From: Faucicola sp902506225
GTDB taxonomy: Bacteria > Pseudomonadota > Gammaproteobacteria > Pseudomonadales > Moraxellaceae
Assembly (NCBI GenBank): GCA_902506225.1
Contig: LR733345.1
Location: forward strand, 124,001 to 188,000
Direction of reading: 5' to 3'
Length of the DNA: 64,000 nt
The position numbers and the translations under genes are program-made. Below the pieces are notes generated by a model that had not been told where the DNA came from, searched no databases, and saw only the letters and a program-made list of their open reading frames with translations. Shown here piece after piece: positions 28,404 to 36,848 of this stretch; positions within the stretch are counted from its first letter, which is position 1, and the number at the start of each line of letters is the position of its first letter.

Positions 28404-28518
28404 TGCTGACGATAATAGCTTGGAGGTCCCACCTGATCCCTTCCCGAACTCAGAAGTGAAACTCCAATGCGCCAATGGTAGTGTGGTTCGCCCATGTGAG
28501 AGTAGGTCATCGTCAGCT
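28404..28518 (+). rRNA. 5S ribosomal RNA, copy 1
   Basis: About 115 bases. It has the terminal helix GCTGACGA/TCGTCAGC and the conserved CCGAACTCAGAAGTGAAAC core. It follows the 23S by about 100 bases. It is followed not by a terminator but directly by the 3' end of a leftward tnpB fragment. Confidence 0.93.
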
Positions 28519-28520
28519 CC

Positions 28521-28733
28521 CTATTCCAAGGGGATTCCTTCTACAAGACGGTTAAGCCCGACCGCAAGAATGTTCTTACTGGCATTGATATCTCTATCAT
28601 GCCATGTGCCACACGAAGCACATATCCATTCTCTTATTCCAAGCGATTTTCTACCTTTCGGACTATTGGCGGTGATTTCACCGCAACACGAACATCGCTG
28701 GGTCGTGTATCTCTCATTCACGATTTCAAAACG
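28521..28733 (-). pseudogene. tnpB: TnpB C-terminal fragment (IS200/IS605 family)
   Basis: Leftward fragment covering the last 70 or so residues of a TnpB protein. It has the zinc ribbon (QRCSCCGE and CASCGTWHDRD), the last RuvC aspartate in HDRDINASKNIL and the end LVEGIPLE. Its stop codon is formed by bases right beside the 5S 3' flank (CTATTCC), showing the element lies against the 5S gene. The fragment ends at an N (28734). Its distal 127 bases (28607-28733) are the exact reverse complement of 29805-29931, so this is probably the true C-terminus of the tnpB given at 28784-29931, separated by an assembly join. Confidence 0.85.
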
Positions 28734-28783
28734 NGCAACTTGTACACTATAACGCTTGCATAAATTTTGCTAAAATAATTTGC

Positions 28784-29931
28784 ATGAAAACACTCAAGCT
28801 ACGCATACGAGATAAACACACAGCAAAGCTTAACCGTCTAAGCGGTTTAGTGAATTTCGTATGGAACTATGTGAATGACTTGAGTTACAAGCATCTGCAA
28901 AAGACTGGCAAGTTCTTTAGTGCTTACGACCTAAACGAATACACCAAAGGTAGCGGTGAACTACTTGGCTTACACAGTCAGACTATCCAAGCCATCAATG
29001 AAACCCACGCCAAATCGCGTCGCCAATTCAAAAAAGCCAAACTAAACTGGCGAACCAATAACCCAAAATCAAAGCGTAAAAGCTTGGGTTGGCGGCTTAC
29101 ACAGTCAGACTATCCAAGCCATCAATGAAACCCACGCCAAATCGCGTCGCCAATTCAAAAAAGCCAAACTAAACTGGCGAACCAATAACCCAAAATCAAA
29201 GCGTAAAAGCTTGGGTTGGCTACCGTTTAAACAATCTGCCATCAAACACATCGCCACACACCAAACAGGTAAAAAAGGCTTAAAATCCACCTTACAGCTT
29301 AGTTTAGCCAAAGGACAAAAGCTAATCATCGACCTATGGGACAGCTACAACCTTAGCCTATATCAAATTAACACCCTTGAGGTCGTCCAAGACAGCCGTA
29401 ACCGTTGGTATGCCTGTATCACAGTCAAAGACTATCCCAAACAATCATGCGGAACGGGTAGCGTAGGCATTGACTTAGGGCTTAAAGACAGTGCTACCGC
29501 CTCAAACGGTGACAAGCTAACCATTAAGCAAACGCTAAAATATGCAAAACAATTAGCTATAGCCCAACGCTCAAACAACAAAAAACGTATCAAGGCTATC
29601 CATGCCAAAATCAAAAACACACGCCAAGACCTGATACACAAATTCACCACCCAATTAGTCAAAGACAATGCCCTAATCGTGGTCGGTGATATTCAGAGTA
29701 ATCAATTTAACAGTAAAAAAGGCAAACTCGCCAAATCGGTTTACGATGCAGGCTGGTTTGAACTAAAACGACAACTGACCTATAAGTGCGAGAACGCAGG
29801 TTGTCGTTTTGAAATCGTGAATGAGAGATACACGACCCAGCGATGTTCGTGTTGCGGTGAAATCACCGCCAATAGTCCGAAAGGTAGAAAATCGCTTGGA
29901 ATAAGAGAATGGATATGTGCTTCGTGTGGCA
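28784..29931 (+). pseudogene. tnpB: TnpB, RNA-guided nuclease of an IS1341-type element (broken)
   Basis: TnpB with its C-terminus missing. Visible in order are the N-terminal KTLKLRIRDKHTAKLNRLSG, a helical region, RuvC I GSVGIDLGLKD, RuvC II-like LIVVGDIQSNQF, the helix AKSVYDAGWFELKRQL and half of the zinc ribbon up to CASCG, where the sequence turns into 5S rRNA. A 127-bp tandem duplication (28967-29093, 29094-29220) shifts the frame; with one copy removed the frame is open. No tnpA is present, so this is a tnpB-only element. At RuvC II the usual acidic residue is Gly (VVGDI), as in a TnpB subgroup. Breaks are likely assembly-made. Confidence 0.85.
28967..29220 (+). repeat. 127-bp direct tandem repeat inside tnpB
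   Basis: Bases 28967-29093 and 29094-29220 are identical. 127 is not a multiple of 3, so the copy breaks the tnpB frame. The same length, 127, recurs in the inverted copy of the tnpB end, which points to a contig overlap of fixed length. Confidence 0.9.
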
Positions 29932-29932
29932 T

Positions 29933-30046
29933 TGCTGACGATAATAGCTTGGAGGTCCCACCTGATCCCTTCCCGAACTCAGAAGTGAAACTCCAATGCG
30001 CCAATGGTAGTGTGGTTCGCCCATGTGAGAGTAGGTCATCGTCAGC
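29933..30046 (+). rRNA. 5S ribosomal RNA, copy 2
   Basis: Same sequence as the copy at 28404, fused directly to the truncated tnpB on its left. It is followed by CTCCCTATTCCAA and then by the real operon terminator, so this copy shows the natural downstream flank. It may be the same gene placed twice by assembly, or a second 5S. Confidence 0.9.
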
Positions 30047-30059
30047 TCCCTATTCCAAC

Positions 30060-30100
30060 ACCCCCCTTACACTAGTACTAGTAAGGGGGGTTTTGCTTTT
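30060..30100 (+). terminator. rRNA operon terminator
   Basis: CCCCCCTTAC (30061-30070) pairs with GTAAGGGGGG (30081-30090), a strong G+C-rich stem followed by TTTTGCTTTT. Confidence 0.92.
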
Positions 30101-30322
30101 CAGTCTACCAATGCGTTTTATATTCGGTTATAGTGTTAATTTAATACTTTTAGTCATCTTGCGTTAATATCTTATTTGCTACATAGCTTTACGCATTTTC
30201 ACACTGTAAATTTTTGAATTCTATATACTGGTTGTATCAATGTCGATCCTTTTTCAACCTTGGGTAAACATTTGATATTTGCTAAGAAATTACAAATATA
30301 ATTAAAAGTTTAGGATAAAAAA

Positions 30323-32416
30323 ATGACACATAAGCCCGTTAAGCCAGAGCCAGATATGAATATTCAGCAAGGCAATGGTGGTGAAACTCACCAACAAGCT
30401 GATAATAATTCAACCAATTTAACCACGCAGCAAGGGATTGTTATTGCAGACAATCAGAATTCGCTAAAAGCGGGTCGCCGTGGTCCTGCATTGCTAGAAG
30501 ATTTTATTTTACGTGAGAAAATTACCCATTTTGACCATGAACGTATTCCAGAGCGTATTGTGCATGCGCGAGGTAGTGCGGCGCATGGTTATTTCGAGTT
30601 GACTGAGTCATTAGAGCAATATACTACTGCTAAAGTGCTTACTGAGGTAGGTGAGCAAACACCTTTATTTACCCGTTTTTCGACGGTAGCGGGTGGCGCA
30701 GGATCAATTGATACACCGCGTGATATTCGCGGTTTTGCCGTCAAAATTTATACTAAAGAGGGAAACTGGGATTTGGTGGGTAACAATACCCCAGTATTCT
30801 TTATTCAAGATGCTATTAAGTTCCCAGATTTGGTGCATGCCGTCAAGATGGAACCGGATCGTGGTTTTCCACAAGCGGCTTCAGCGCATGATACTTTTTA
30901 TGATTTTATTTCATTGAGTCCAGAAACATTGCACAATTACTTATGGGCAATGAGCGATCGCGGTATTCCACGCAGTTTACGTATGATTGAAGGCTTCGGT
31001 ATTCATAGTTATCGCTTTATTAATGCCCAAGGTGAAAGCACGTTTGTACGTTTTCACTGGCGTCCACGTCTTGAACTGCAATCGCATGTTTGGGATGAAG
31101 CAGTAAAAGTGGCAGGTGCTGATCCTGATTATCATCGCCGTGATTTATTTGAAGCATTACAACAAGGTGATGAGGTTATTTGGGATTTTGCTGTTCAGTT
31201 GTTCACCCAAGAACAAGCGGATAAGTTCCCTTTTGACCATCTAGATGCTACTAAGCTTATTCCAGAAGAGTTGGTACCACTCAAAGTAGTGGGTAAGATG
31301 GTATTAAACCGTTATCCCGATAACTTCTTTGCGGAAACAGAGCAAGTGGCTTTCTGCCCAGCAAACATCGTCCCAGGTATCGACTTTAGTAATGACCCAT
31401 TACTACAGGGTCGTTTATTTAGTTACCTTGATACCCAGCTGTCACGTTTAGGTTCACCAAATTTTGCGCAGTTGCCAATTAATGCACCAAAATGTCCATT
31501 CCATAATATGCAGCGTGATGGTCATATGCAGATGCAAATTCCAAAAGGTCGCGTCGCTTATGAACCACAAAGTTTGGAACCAGAAAAACCGCGCGAAAAT
31601 CCCGCAGTAGGTTTTAAATCATTTGCTGAGGATTTAAGCCAAGGCAATGATACAGTTAAAGGTCGTATTCGTGCAGAAAGCTTTGCTGACCACTATAGCC
31701 AGCCACGTATGTTCTATCGTAGTCAAACACCTATTGAGCAGGCGCATATTGCTTCAGCGATTGTGTTTGAGCTTTCAAAAGTTGAGACGCCCTATATCCG
31801 TGAACGCATGGTTGCGCAGTTGTTAACGGTTGATGAAACATTGGGTAAACGCGTTGCCGATGGGTTAGGGATGAAACCAGTGCCAAAACCGATTGAGCCG
31901 ACGGTTCCGGTGCAAGATTTGCCATTATCACCAGCTTTACAGTTGATTGGCAAAGCTAAACCAACGCTTGAAGGTCGTAAAGTCGCTATTTTAGTCGCAG
32001 ATGATTCAAATGCAGAAATGCTTGAAAAATATAAAGCAGCGATTACAGCAGCAAAAGCAGTACCGTTTGTAGTAGCGCCAAAAATTAGTATTACGTTAAA
32101 TAATGGTGAAACCATTGCGGCTGACGGTCAATTGGCGGGTTCACCTTCTGTATTGTTTGATGCAATCGTTAGTATCATTATGCCGGAGCAAGCGAAAAAA
32201 TTAGCCAAAATGAGCGAGGCGATTGCGTGGTTTAAAGACGCGCACGCCCATCTAAAAGCGATTGCTTATTGCGGTGCGACGGATGAATTTATTCTAATTC
32301 CTCAGCACATTGAGAAAGATGCCAGTGTGGTGGCTTTAAAGGAAATAGATACCTTTATTGAGAAGGCCAAATCGCGTGAATGGGATCGTGAGCCTAATGT
32401 GCGTGATTTAGCATAA
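30323..32416 (+). CDS. katE: Large-subunit catalase, HPII/KatE type
   Basis: Heme catalase that breaks down hydrogen peroxide. The protein has 697 residues, of the large-subunit clade (E. coli KatE 753). The distal His81 (RIVHARGSAAHG), Asn154 (VGNNTPVFF) and proximal heme Tyr368 (GRLFSYLDTQLSRLG) are all present. The C-terminal 150 residues form the extra class I glutamine amidotransferase-like flavodoxin fold (GRKVAILVADDSN onward) that marks this clade. The N-terminal 45 residues are a polar extension. The ATG follows TAGGATAAA. It is a single gene with its own terminator; the 220-base upstream gap shows no clear regulator site. Confidence 0.96.
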   Translation: MTHKPVKPEPDMNIQQGNGGETHQQADNNSTNLTTQQGIVIADNQNSLKAGRRGPALLEDFILREKITHFDHERIPERIVHARGSAAHGYFELTESLEQYTTAKVLTEVGEQTPLFTRFSTVAGGAGSIDTPRDIRGFAVKIYTKEGNWDLVGNNTPVFFIQDAIKFPDLVHAVKMEPDRGFPQAASAHDTFYDFISLSPETLHNYLWAMSDRGIPRSLRMIEGFGIHSYRFINAQGESTFVRFHWRPRLELQSHVWDEAVKVAGADPDYHRRDLFEALQQGDEVIWDFAVQLFTQEQADKFPFDHLDATKLIPEELVPLKVVGKMVLNRYPDNFFAETEQVAFCPANIVPGIDFSNDPLLQGRLFSYLDTQLSRLGSPNFAQLPINAPKCPFHNMQRDGHMQMQIPKGRVAYEPQSLEPEKPRENPAVGFKSFAEDLSQGNDTVKGRIRAESFADHYSQPRMFYRSQTPIEQAHIASAIVFELSKVETPYIRERMVAQLLTVDETLGKRVADGLGMKPVPKPIEPTVPVQDLPLSPALQLIGKAKPTLEGRKVAILVADDSNAEMLEKYKAAITAAKAVPFVVAPKISITLNNGETIAADGQLAGSPSVLFDAIVSIIMPEQAKKLAKMSEAIAWFKDAHAHLKAIAYCGATDEFILIPQHIEKDASVVALKEIDTFIEKAKSREWDREPNVRDLA

Positions 32417-32435
32417 CTCATCGACCTAGCAACAA

Positions 32436-32468
32436 AAAAGCTAGCTTAATAATAAGCTAGCTTTTTAT
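32436..32468 (+). terminator. Terminator after katE
   Basis: AAAAAGCTAGCTTA pairs with TAAGCTAGCTTTTT around a short AATAA loop, starting 20 bases after the katE stop. Confidence 0.88.
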
Positions 32469-32473
32469 TTATT

Positions 32474-32564
32474 TGGCGGAAACGGAGGGATTCGAACCCT
32501 CGATACGCTATTAACGTATACACACTTTCCAGGCGTGCGCTTTCGACCACTCAGCCACGTTTCC
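32474..32564 (-). tRNA. tRNA-Ser (GGA)
   Basis: 91-base class II tRNA read on the minus strand. It has acceptor GGAAACG/CGTTTCC, anticodon loop CTGGAAA (anticodon GGA), a long variable arm and encoded CCA. Confidence 0.95.
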
Positions 32565-32690
32565 AATCGAGTTGCAACGCCAAAATATAGGTAATCGCAA
32601 AACGGACGCCTATTTTACCCAAAATAATGCCAAATGTCATGTATAATTAATCAATTTTCATCGATGGCTAGAGTTGGTAAGTTATAGCGT

Positions 32691-33626
32691 ATGAGTTGTT
32701 ATCAGCGTTTTTCCCACAAATCACTGTCACAGACACTAGTAGCGATGGGTTTATCCCTATTGCCCTTATGGGCACATTCAAGCACCTCTTTAGATTATCG
32801 TAAACAGCATCTCAATCAATGTGGCAATACCTATGCTAACCAACAAAGTCCGCAGCCACTTTCGAATCGACCACTTGAGATTTATTATCTATGTCTAAAT
32901 GGCTTTGCTGTGGGTTATTCGTCACTCAGTAAAACCGCTTTGTGGTCAGCGGAGTATTTGACGCGAGCGCGTATTGAAAAAGCGAGTGAACTACCAAGGG
33001 TTGATAATTTTCACGAAGAAAGTCAGCTGCCTAATCGGGTTAAAGGCTATTTAGCTGATTATCGCAACGTACCTTATGATCGTGGACATTTGGCGCCCAA
33101 TGCAGATATGAGTACGCTTGAATCACAATATGACAGCTTTAGCCTCGCCAACATTGTACCGCAAAATCCCGTCAATAATCGTAGCACTTGGCGAGACATT
33201 GAGTCCCGTACCCGTTACCTAGCGATCAAACACAACCGTATATACGTGGTGACAGGGGTGGCTTTTATCAGTAATCGGGTTAAGAAAATTAATAACAATA
33301 TATTAGTACCCAGTCATTTGTACAAAGCGATTTATATTCCGAGTCTACAACAAGCAGGGGTCTATTTTGTCCCTAATGATGATAGTCAGCGAGTGGAAAT
33401 CATTAGTCTGGATGAACTTGCGGTAAGAATAGGCATGGATGCCATGCCAGGGTTGTCAGTGAAGGTACAAAAAACGGCAATGACGCTGCCTATCGATGAC
33501 TATTCGAGCGCTTCAAAAAACAAAAACACCTCAAAATCAGAACCCGATAACCAACAAATTTTATTAGTCTTAGTTAATTTAGTCTTGACTATTTTTGAAT
33601 GGATAATCAGCCTATTTAAATCCTAA
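32691..33626 (+). CDS. Exported DNA/RNA non-specific endonuclease (NucA family)
   Basis: Secreted or membrane-held nuclease of 311 residues. The N-terminus has an export signal (residues about 12-30, LVAMGLSLLPLWAHS). The beta-beta-alpha-metal nuclease domain follows (about 50-255), with the catalytic DRGHLAPNADM near residue 124 and the metal-binding Asn region IVPQNPVNNRSTWRDIE. The last 25 residues (ILLVLVNLVLTIFEWIIS) are a hydrophobic helix, unusual for the family, which suggests membrane anchoring. Likely jobs are nucleic-acid scavenging or defence against incoming DNA. The ATG at 32691 has only a weak upstream site. Confidence 0.88.
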   Translation: MSCYQRFSHKSLSQTLVAMGLSLLPLWAHSSTSLDYRKQHLNQCGNTYANQQSPQPLSNRPLEIYYLCLNGFAVGYSSLSKTALWSAEYLTRARIEKASELPRVDNFHEESQLPNRVKGYLADYRNVPYDRGHLAPNADMSTLESQYDSFSLANIVPQNPVNNRSTWRDIESRTRYLAIKHNRIYVVTGVAFISNRVKKINNNILVPSHLYKAIYIPSLQQAGVYFVPNDDSQRVEIISLDELAVRIGMDAMPGLSVKVQKTAMTLPIDDYSSASKNKNTSKSEPDNQQILLVLVNLVLTIFEWIISLFKS

Positions 33627-33790
33627 AATTGATAATTATACACAAATGACTGATTAGTCAGTTTGCAATTTTGGGATTCTTTAAAAAAATAATTATTTAA
33701 GAATCAATTACTTAATATATAAAAAACGAGAAATTTTACTCTGTAAGAATGTAGAAAACTATTAGCAACTTTTGCGCATTAAAAAATATC

Positions 33791-33818
33791 TTTACCTCAA
33801 AACCATTTTGGCTATAAT
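33791..33818 (+). promoter_or_regulatory. Promoter of the DUF2147 gene
   Basis: TTTACC (33791-33796) and TATAAT (33813-33818) with 16 bases between. Transcription would start near 33825, right at the foot of the hairpin described next. Confidence 0.6.
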
Positions 33819-33829
33819 GATTGTTAATG

Positions 33830-33865
33830 GCACTGCATCTCACTTCCCTTACTTTTTTGCAGTGC
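33830..33865 (+). promoter_or_regulatory. 5' UTR hairpin of the DUF2147 gene
   Basis: GCACTGCA (33830-33837) pairs with TGCAGTGC (33858-33865) around a 20-base pyrimidine-rich loop, leaving the AGAAGGAAC ribosome site free. A 5'-terminal stem like this usually stabilises mRNA. Confidence 0.5.
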
Positions 33866-33883
33866 ACTACAGAAGGAACTGTT

Positions 33884-34258
33884 ATGAAAATTTCTCTTAA
33901 ATCAATCAGCGTTGGTGTTGCGCTTTCTACTTTAAGTGTTGCTGCTATGGCTGCCGATCCAATCGTGGGTACTTGGCAAACTTATGAAGACAATCAACCA
34001 AAAGCCCAAGTTCAAATCTCACAAACAGGTAGTACTTTCACCGGTAAAATCGTTGCGGGTAATACTGAAAAAGCAAAATCTTTTGTTGGTAAAACTGTGT
34101 TAACAGGCGTTAAAGCAGCGGGTAATGGCAAATATGCGGGTAAAGCAAAAGACCCACGTTGGGGCTTTGGATTAGGCGCAAATATTTCAGTAAGTGGTTC
34201 GACCTTGACTTTATCTGTTCCAGTCAAAGGCAGCCAAACTTGGAAAAAAATTAAATAA
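33884..34258 (+). CDS. DUF2147 family exported protein
   Basis: Small periplasmic or secreted protein of 124 residues. The signal peptide KISLKSISVGVALSTLSVAAMAA ends in the AMA-A cleavage site; the mature part starts DPIVGTWQT. The lipocalin-like DUF2147 pattern (DPIVGTWQT, FTGKIV, GLG..., LTLSVPVKG) is visible. Function is unknown. The ATG at 33884 follows GAAGGAACTGTT; the frame is open further upstream but without family match. It has a promoter, a leader hairpin and a terminator of its own. Confidence 0.85.
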   Translation: MKISLKSISVGVALSTLSVAAMAADPIVGTWQTYEDNQPKAQVQISQTGSTFTGKIVAGNTEKAKSFVGKTVLTGVKAAGNGKYAGKAKDPRWGFGLGANISVSGSTLTLSVPVKGSQTWKKIK

Positions 34259-34279
34259 TCGCTACTGATTTGAAATATC

Positions 34280-34314
34280 AAAAAAGCTAGATAGTGATAT
34301 CTAGCTTTTTTATT
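34280..34314. terminator. Terminator after the DUF2147 gene
   Basis: AAAAAGCTAGATA pairs with TATCTAGCTTTTT around GTGA. The A-run on the left makes it possibly bidirectional, but amtB ends 90 bases further right. Confidence 0.88.
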
Positions 34315-34402
34315 TGTGCAATCGCAAGTTTTGTAGAGTCTTTTAGTATGGTTAGATAAAAAAATAGGCTGATTGAATCAGCCTATGTTTATCATTCTTT
34401 GT

Positions 34403-35728
34403 CTATTCGATACGTTCGCCATGTACGGCTAAATCAAGACCAGTGTATTCATCTTCATCAGTGACACGTAAGCCCATGGTTAATTGAATCACTTTGGCAA
34501 TAAGGAAAGTCACAATCGCGCAGTAGATGATAACCGCAAACACGCCTTCTAATTGCACCCACACTTGACCCATAGTTGATAAAGCCAGTGGTTTGCCAGT
34601 GATAGCAGGACTCACAAAGATGCCTGTCAATATGGCGCCGACGATGCCACCAACGCCATGCAATCCAAACGCATCCAAGCTATCATCGATTTTTAACAGA
34701 CGTTTGAGATAGTTGACTGCATAAAAGCAAACCAATGAAGTGATGATGCCAATCGCTAATGCGCCTGCTACCGTTACAAAACCTGCTGCTGGGGTAATAC
34801 CAACTAGACCCGCCACTGCACCTGATGCACCGCCCAGTACAGAGGCTTTACCACGCACTAATTTTTCGATGGCAAACCAAGTTAATGTCCCCGCCGCTGC
34901 CGCTACTTGAGTGACAAGTAACGCATTACCTGCCAATGCATTTGCCGCCAACGCACTCCCGCCATTGAAGCCAAACCAACCTACCCAAATCAAACCCGTA
35001 CCAATTAAGGTTAAAGCCAAGTTTGAAGGTGCCATCGGGTCACGGTTATAGCCATTACGTTTACCTAAAACAGCCGCCAACACAATACCTGCCACACCTG
35101 CATTAATGTGCACGACCGTACCGCCTGCAAAGTCTAGCGCACCATCTGCCATCAACCAGCCGCCGCCCCAAACCCAGTGACAAATCGGTGCATACACCAA
35201 TAATACCCAAAGGGCAGTAAACACCATGAAACTACTAAATTTGATACGTTCAGCAATCGAGCCTGCTAAGATTGCCACAGTGATAATCGCAAAGGTCATT
35301 TGAAAAGTGACAAATAACAGGGTCGGCACGGTACCGGTTAAATCACCCAGCCCGATATTAGATAACAATGCATTATCGAAACCGCCAATAAATTGATTAA
35401 AATCGCTGCTACCAAACGCCAGCGAATAACCCAACACAATCCAAATGATAGATACTACCGCCGTGGCACCATAACTGTGTGCCATCGTCCCTAAAATATT
35501 CTTTTTGCGCACCATACCTGAGTAAAACAATGCCAACCCTGGAATAGTCATTAGGAGCACTAATGCAGTAGACATTAATACCCAAGCGGTGTCGCCTGCA
35601 TTTAGCGTAAGCGTGTCAGCAGCATGAGCCGCCAATGGAGATAACAACAATAACGATAAAATTGATTTAGTAGATACTAGTGGCTGTGAAAATTTGGCAA
35701 AAGCTGCCCTTGTAATGACGGCATTCAT
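34403..35728 (-). CDS. amtB: Ammonium transporter AmtB
   Basis: Inner-membrane ammonium channel of 441 residues. An N-terminal cleavable signal (ends LAAHAA) is followed by 11 membrane helices. Family cues are the periplasmic-gate segment with ALFYSGMVRKKN, the pore His motifs VVHINAG (first His) and AFGLHGVGGIVG (second His). The ATG at 35728 follows AAGGGGG; longer in-frame starts lack such a site. It lies downstream of glnK on the same strand with a 120-base gap, the classic glnK-amtB unit in which GlnK plugs the channel when ammonium is high. Confidence 0.96.
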   Translation of the reverse strand: MNAVITRAAFAKFSQPLVSTKSILSLLLLSPLAAHAADTLTLNAGDTAWVLMSTALVLLMTIPGLALFYSGMVRKKNILGTMAHSYGATAVVSIIWIVLGYSLAFGSSDFNQFIGGFDNALLSNIGLGDLTGTVPTLLFVTFQMTFAIITVAILAGSIAERIKFSSFMVFTALWVLLVYAPICHWVWGGGWLMADGALDFAGGTVVHINAGVAGIVLAAVLGKRNGYNRDPMAPSNLALTLIGTGLIWVGWFGFNGGSALAANALAGNALLVTQVAAAAGTLTWFAIEKLVRGKASVLGGASGAVAGLVGITPAAGFVTVAGALAIGIITSLVCFYAVNYLKRLLKIDDSLDAFGLHGVGGIVGAILTGIFVSPAITGKPLALSTMGQVWVQLEGVFAVIIYCAIVTFLIAKVIQLTMGLRVTDEDEYTGLDLAVHGERIE

Positions 35729-35850
35729 CGTAACCCCCTTAAAATTATTTGAGATAGTCGTTAAGCTGCTTGATATGTCTGTATTAATGTTTAAAGGATG
35801 GTCGACTTTAAAAGTTAACAAGCGCTGCGGCAACGACAGTCATGATAGTG

Positions 35851-36189
35851 TTAGATAGCATTAGCGCCCGTTTCACCCGTACGGATACGAATCACTTGTT
35901 CTAATGGTGATACAAAGATTTTGCCATCACCGATTTTGCCCGTGCTAGCCACGCGAGTAATAGCTTCAATCGCTGCATCAACCATTTCGTCAGTCACCGC
36001 AATTTCTAACTTAACCTTCGGTAAGAAATCAACCACATACTCAGCACCACGATACAATTCAGTATGACCTTTTTGACGACCAAAACCTTTTACTTCGGTA
36101 ACAGTGATACCTTGAACGCCAATCTCAGAGAGTGACTCACGTACATCGTCTAGCTTGAACGGTTTTAAGATAGCCGTAATTAATTTCAT
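35851..36189 (-). CDS. glnK: Nitrogen regulatory protein P-II (GlnK)
   Basis: Trimeric PII signal protein of 112 residues, full length. The T-loop has the uridylylation target Tyr51 (ELYRGAEYVVDF). The C-terminal signature VASTGKIGDGKIFV is intact. As leader of glnK-amtB it is named GlnK rather than GlnB by context. A sigma-54-like element about 120 bases upstream suggests nitrogen control by NtrC. Confidence 0.95.
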   Translation of the reverse strand: MKLITAILKPFKLDDVRESLSEIGVQGITVTEVKGFGRQKGHTELYRGAEYVVDFLPKVKLEIAVTDEMVDAAIEAITRVASTGKIGDGKIFVSPLEQVIRIRTGETGANAI

Positions 36190-36848
36190 AATAATTTCCT
36201 TTTAAGTGCCGCTTATGGCTGGGTTAGTTACTAGCTGCTGTAGTGGCTTAATAGCGGTTACCTTAAACAGCATTCGTATAGCGAGTTGAAAATGGTAGTT
36301 TCGATAATTCAAAAGCTGTGCCAACTTTCAGAAACGTCCTATTTTTAAGGGGGTAAAAAATACAACTTATTGAAAATAAAGCAAAAACTTTTTTGTGGCT
36401 TCAATGCGACCATCACACAGAAAGCGAAATTTTATTATAACCAAAAAATAAAAATTCCTCTAATTTAAATCAGTTATTGCACCAAAAAGGTTATTTGGGT
36501 GCCATTAACGATTTTGTAGATAAATTTTAGAATTATTTTAATGATGAGCGATAAAAACAAAAATATTGCACTAAAAAAGTGCATTTTACTGGCTAAAATC
36601 GTTAAATTTGTTGGGTAATACAGATACAAAGTATATCCCCATTACAAAAATCATAGCATTTAAATCGTCTTTTATTGAAGCCTCTACAAAACATGAAAAC
36701 TCACATTTAATCGCAAAACTTTTTGTCATAAAATGGTATGATAGAAAACGTTTTTTAGCTTATGCGGCAAGTATTGTTACTGCCTTATCTAGCGGTACCT
36801 TTATTTAAGATTTAAGTATTACAAGTTTAAGTGTTACAAGGAATTCTC
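36190..36848. other. 660-base divergent region (glnK / murD)
   Basis: Long AT-rich gap. It holds the sigma-54-like element for glnK at 36308-36323. The rest has scattered AT-rich runs. A 66-codon open frame at 36608-36808 starts with TTG and shows no ribosome site or family match, so I do not call it. The murD promoter must lie in the right part; no clear pair is seen. Confidence 0.5.
36308..36323 (-). promoter_or_regulatory. Sigma-54-like promoter of glnK-amtB
   Basis: On the minus strand TGGCACAGCTTTTGAA matches TGGCACG-N4-TTGCW with the -24 GG intact and GA in place of the -12 GC. It lies about 120 bases from the glnK ATG. Fits known NtrC/sigma-54 control of glnK-amtB. Confidence 0.45.

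Noticed and set aside
29211..30167. Open frame fusing the second part of TnpB to 5S rRNA sequence
   Set aside because: The tail after CASCG is 5S rRNA read in frame; it comes from the same faulty join as the other 127-base overlaps and is not a real fusion protein.
36608..36808. 66-codon open frame between glnK and murD
   Set aside because: It starts with TTG, has no ribosome site, no recognisable family and lies in AT-rich intergenic DNA.
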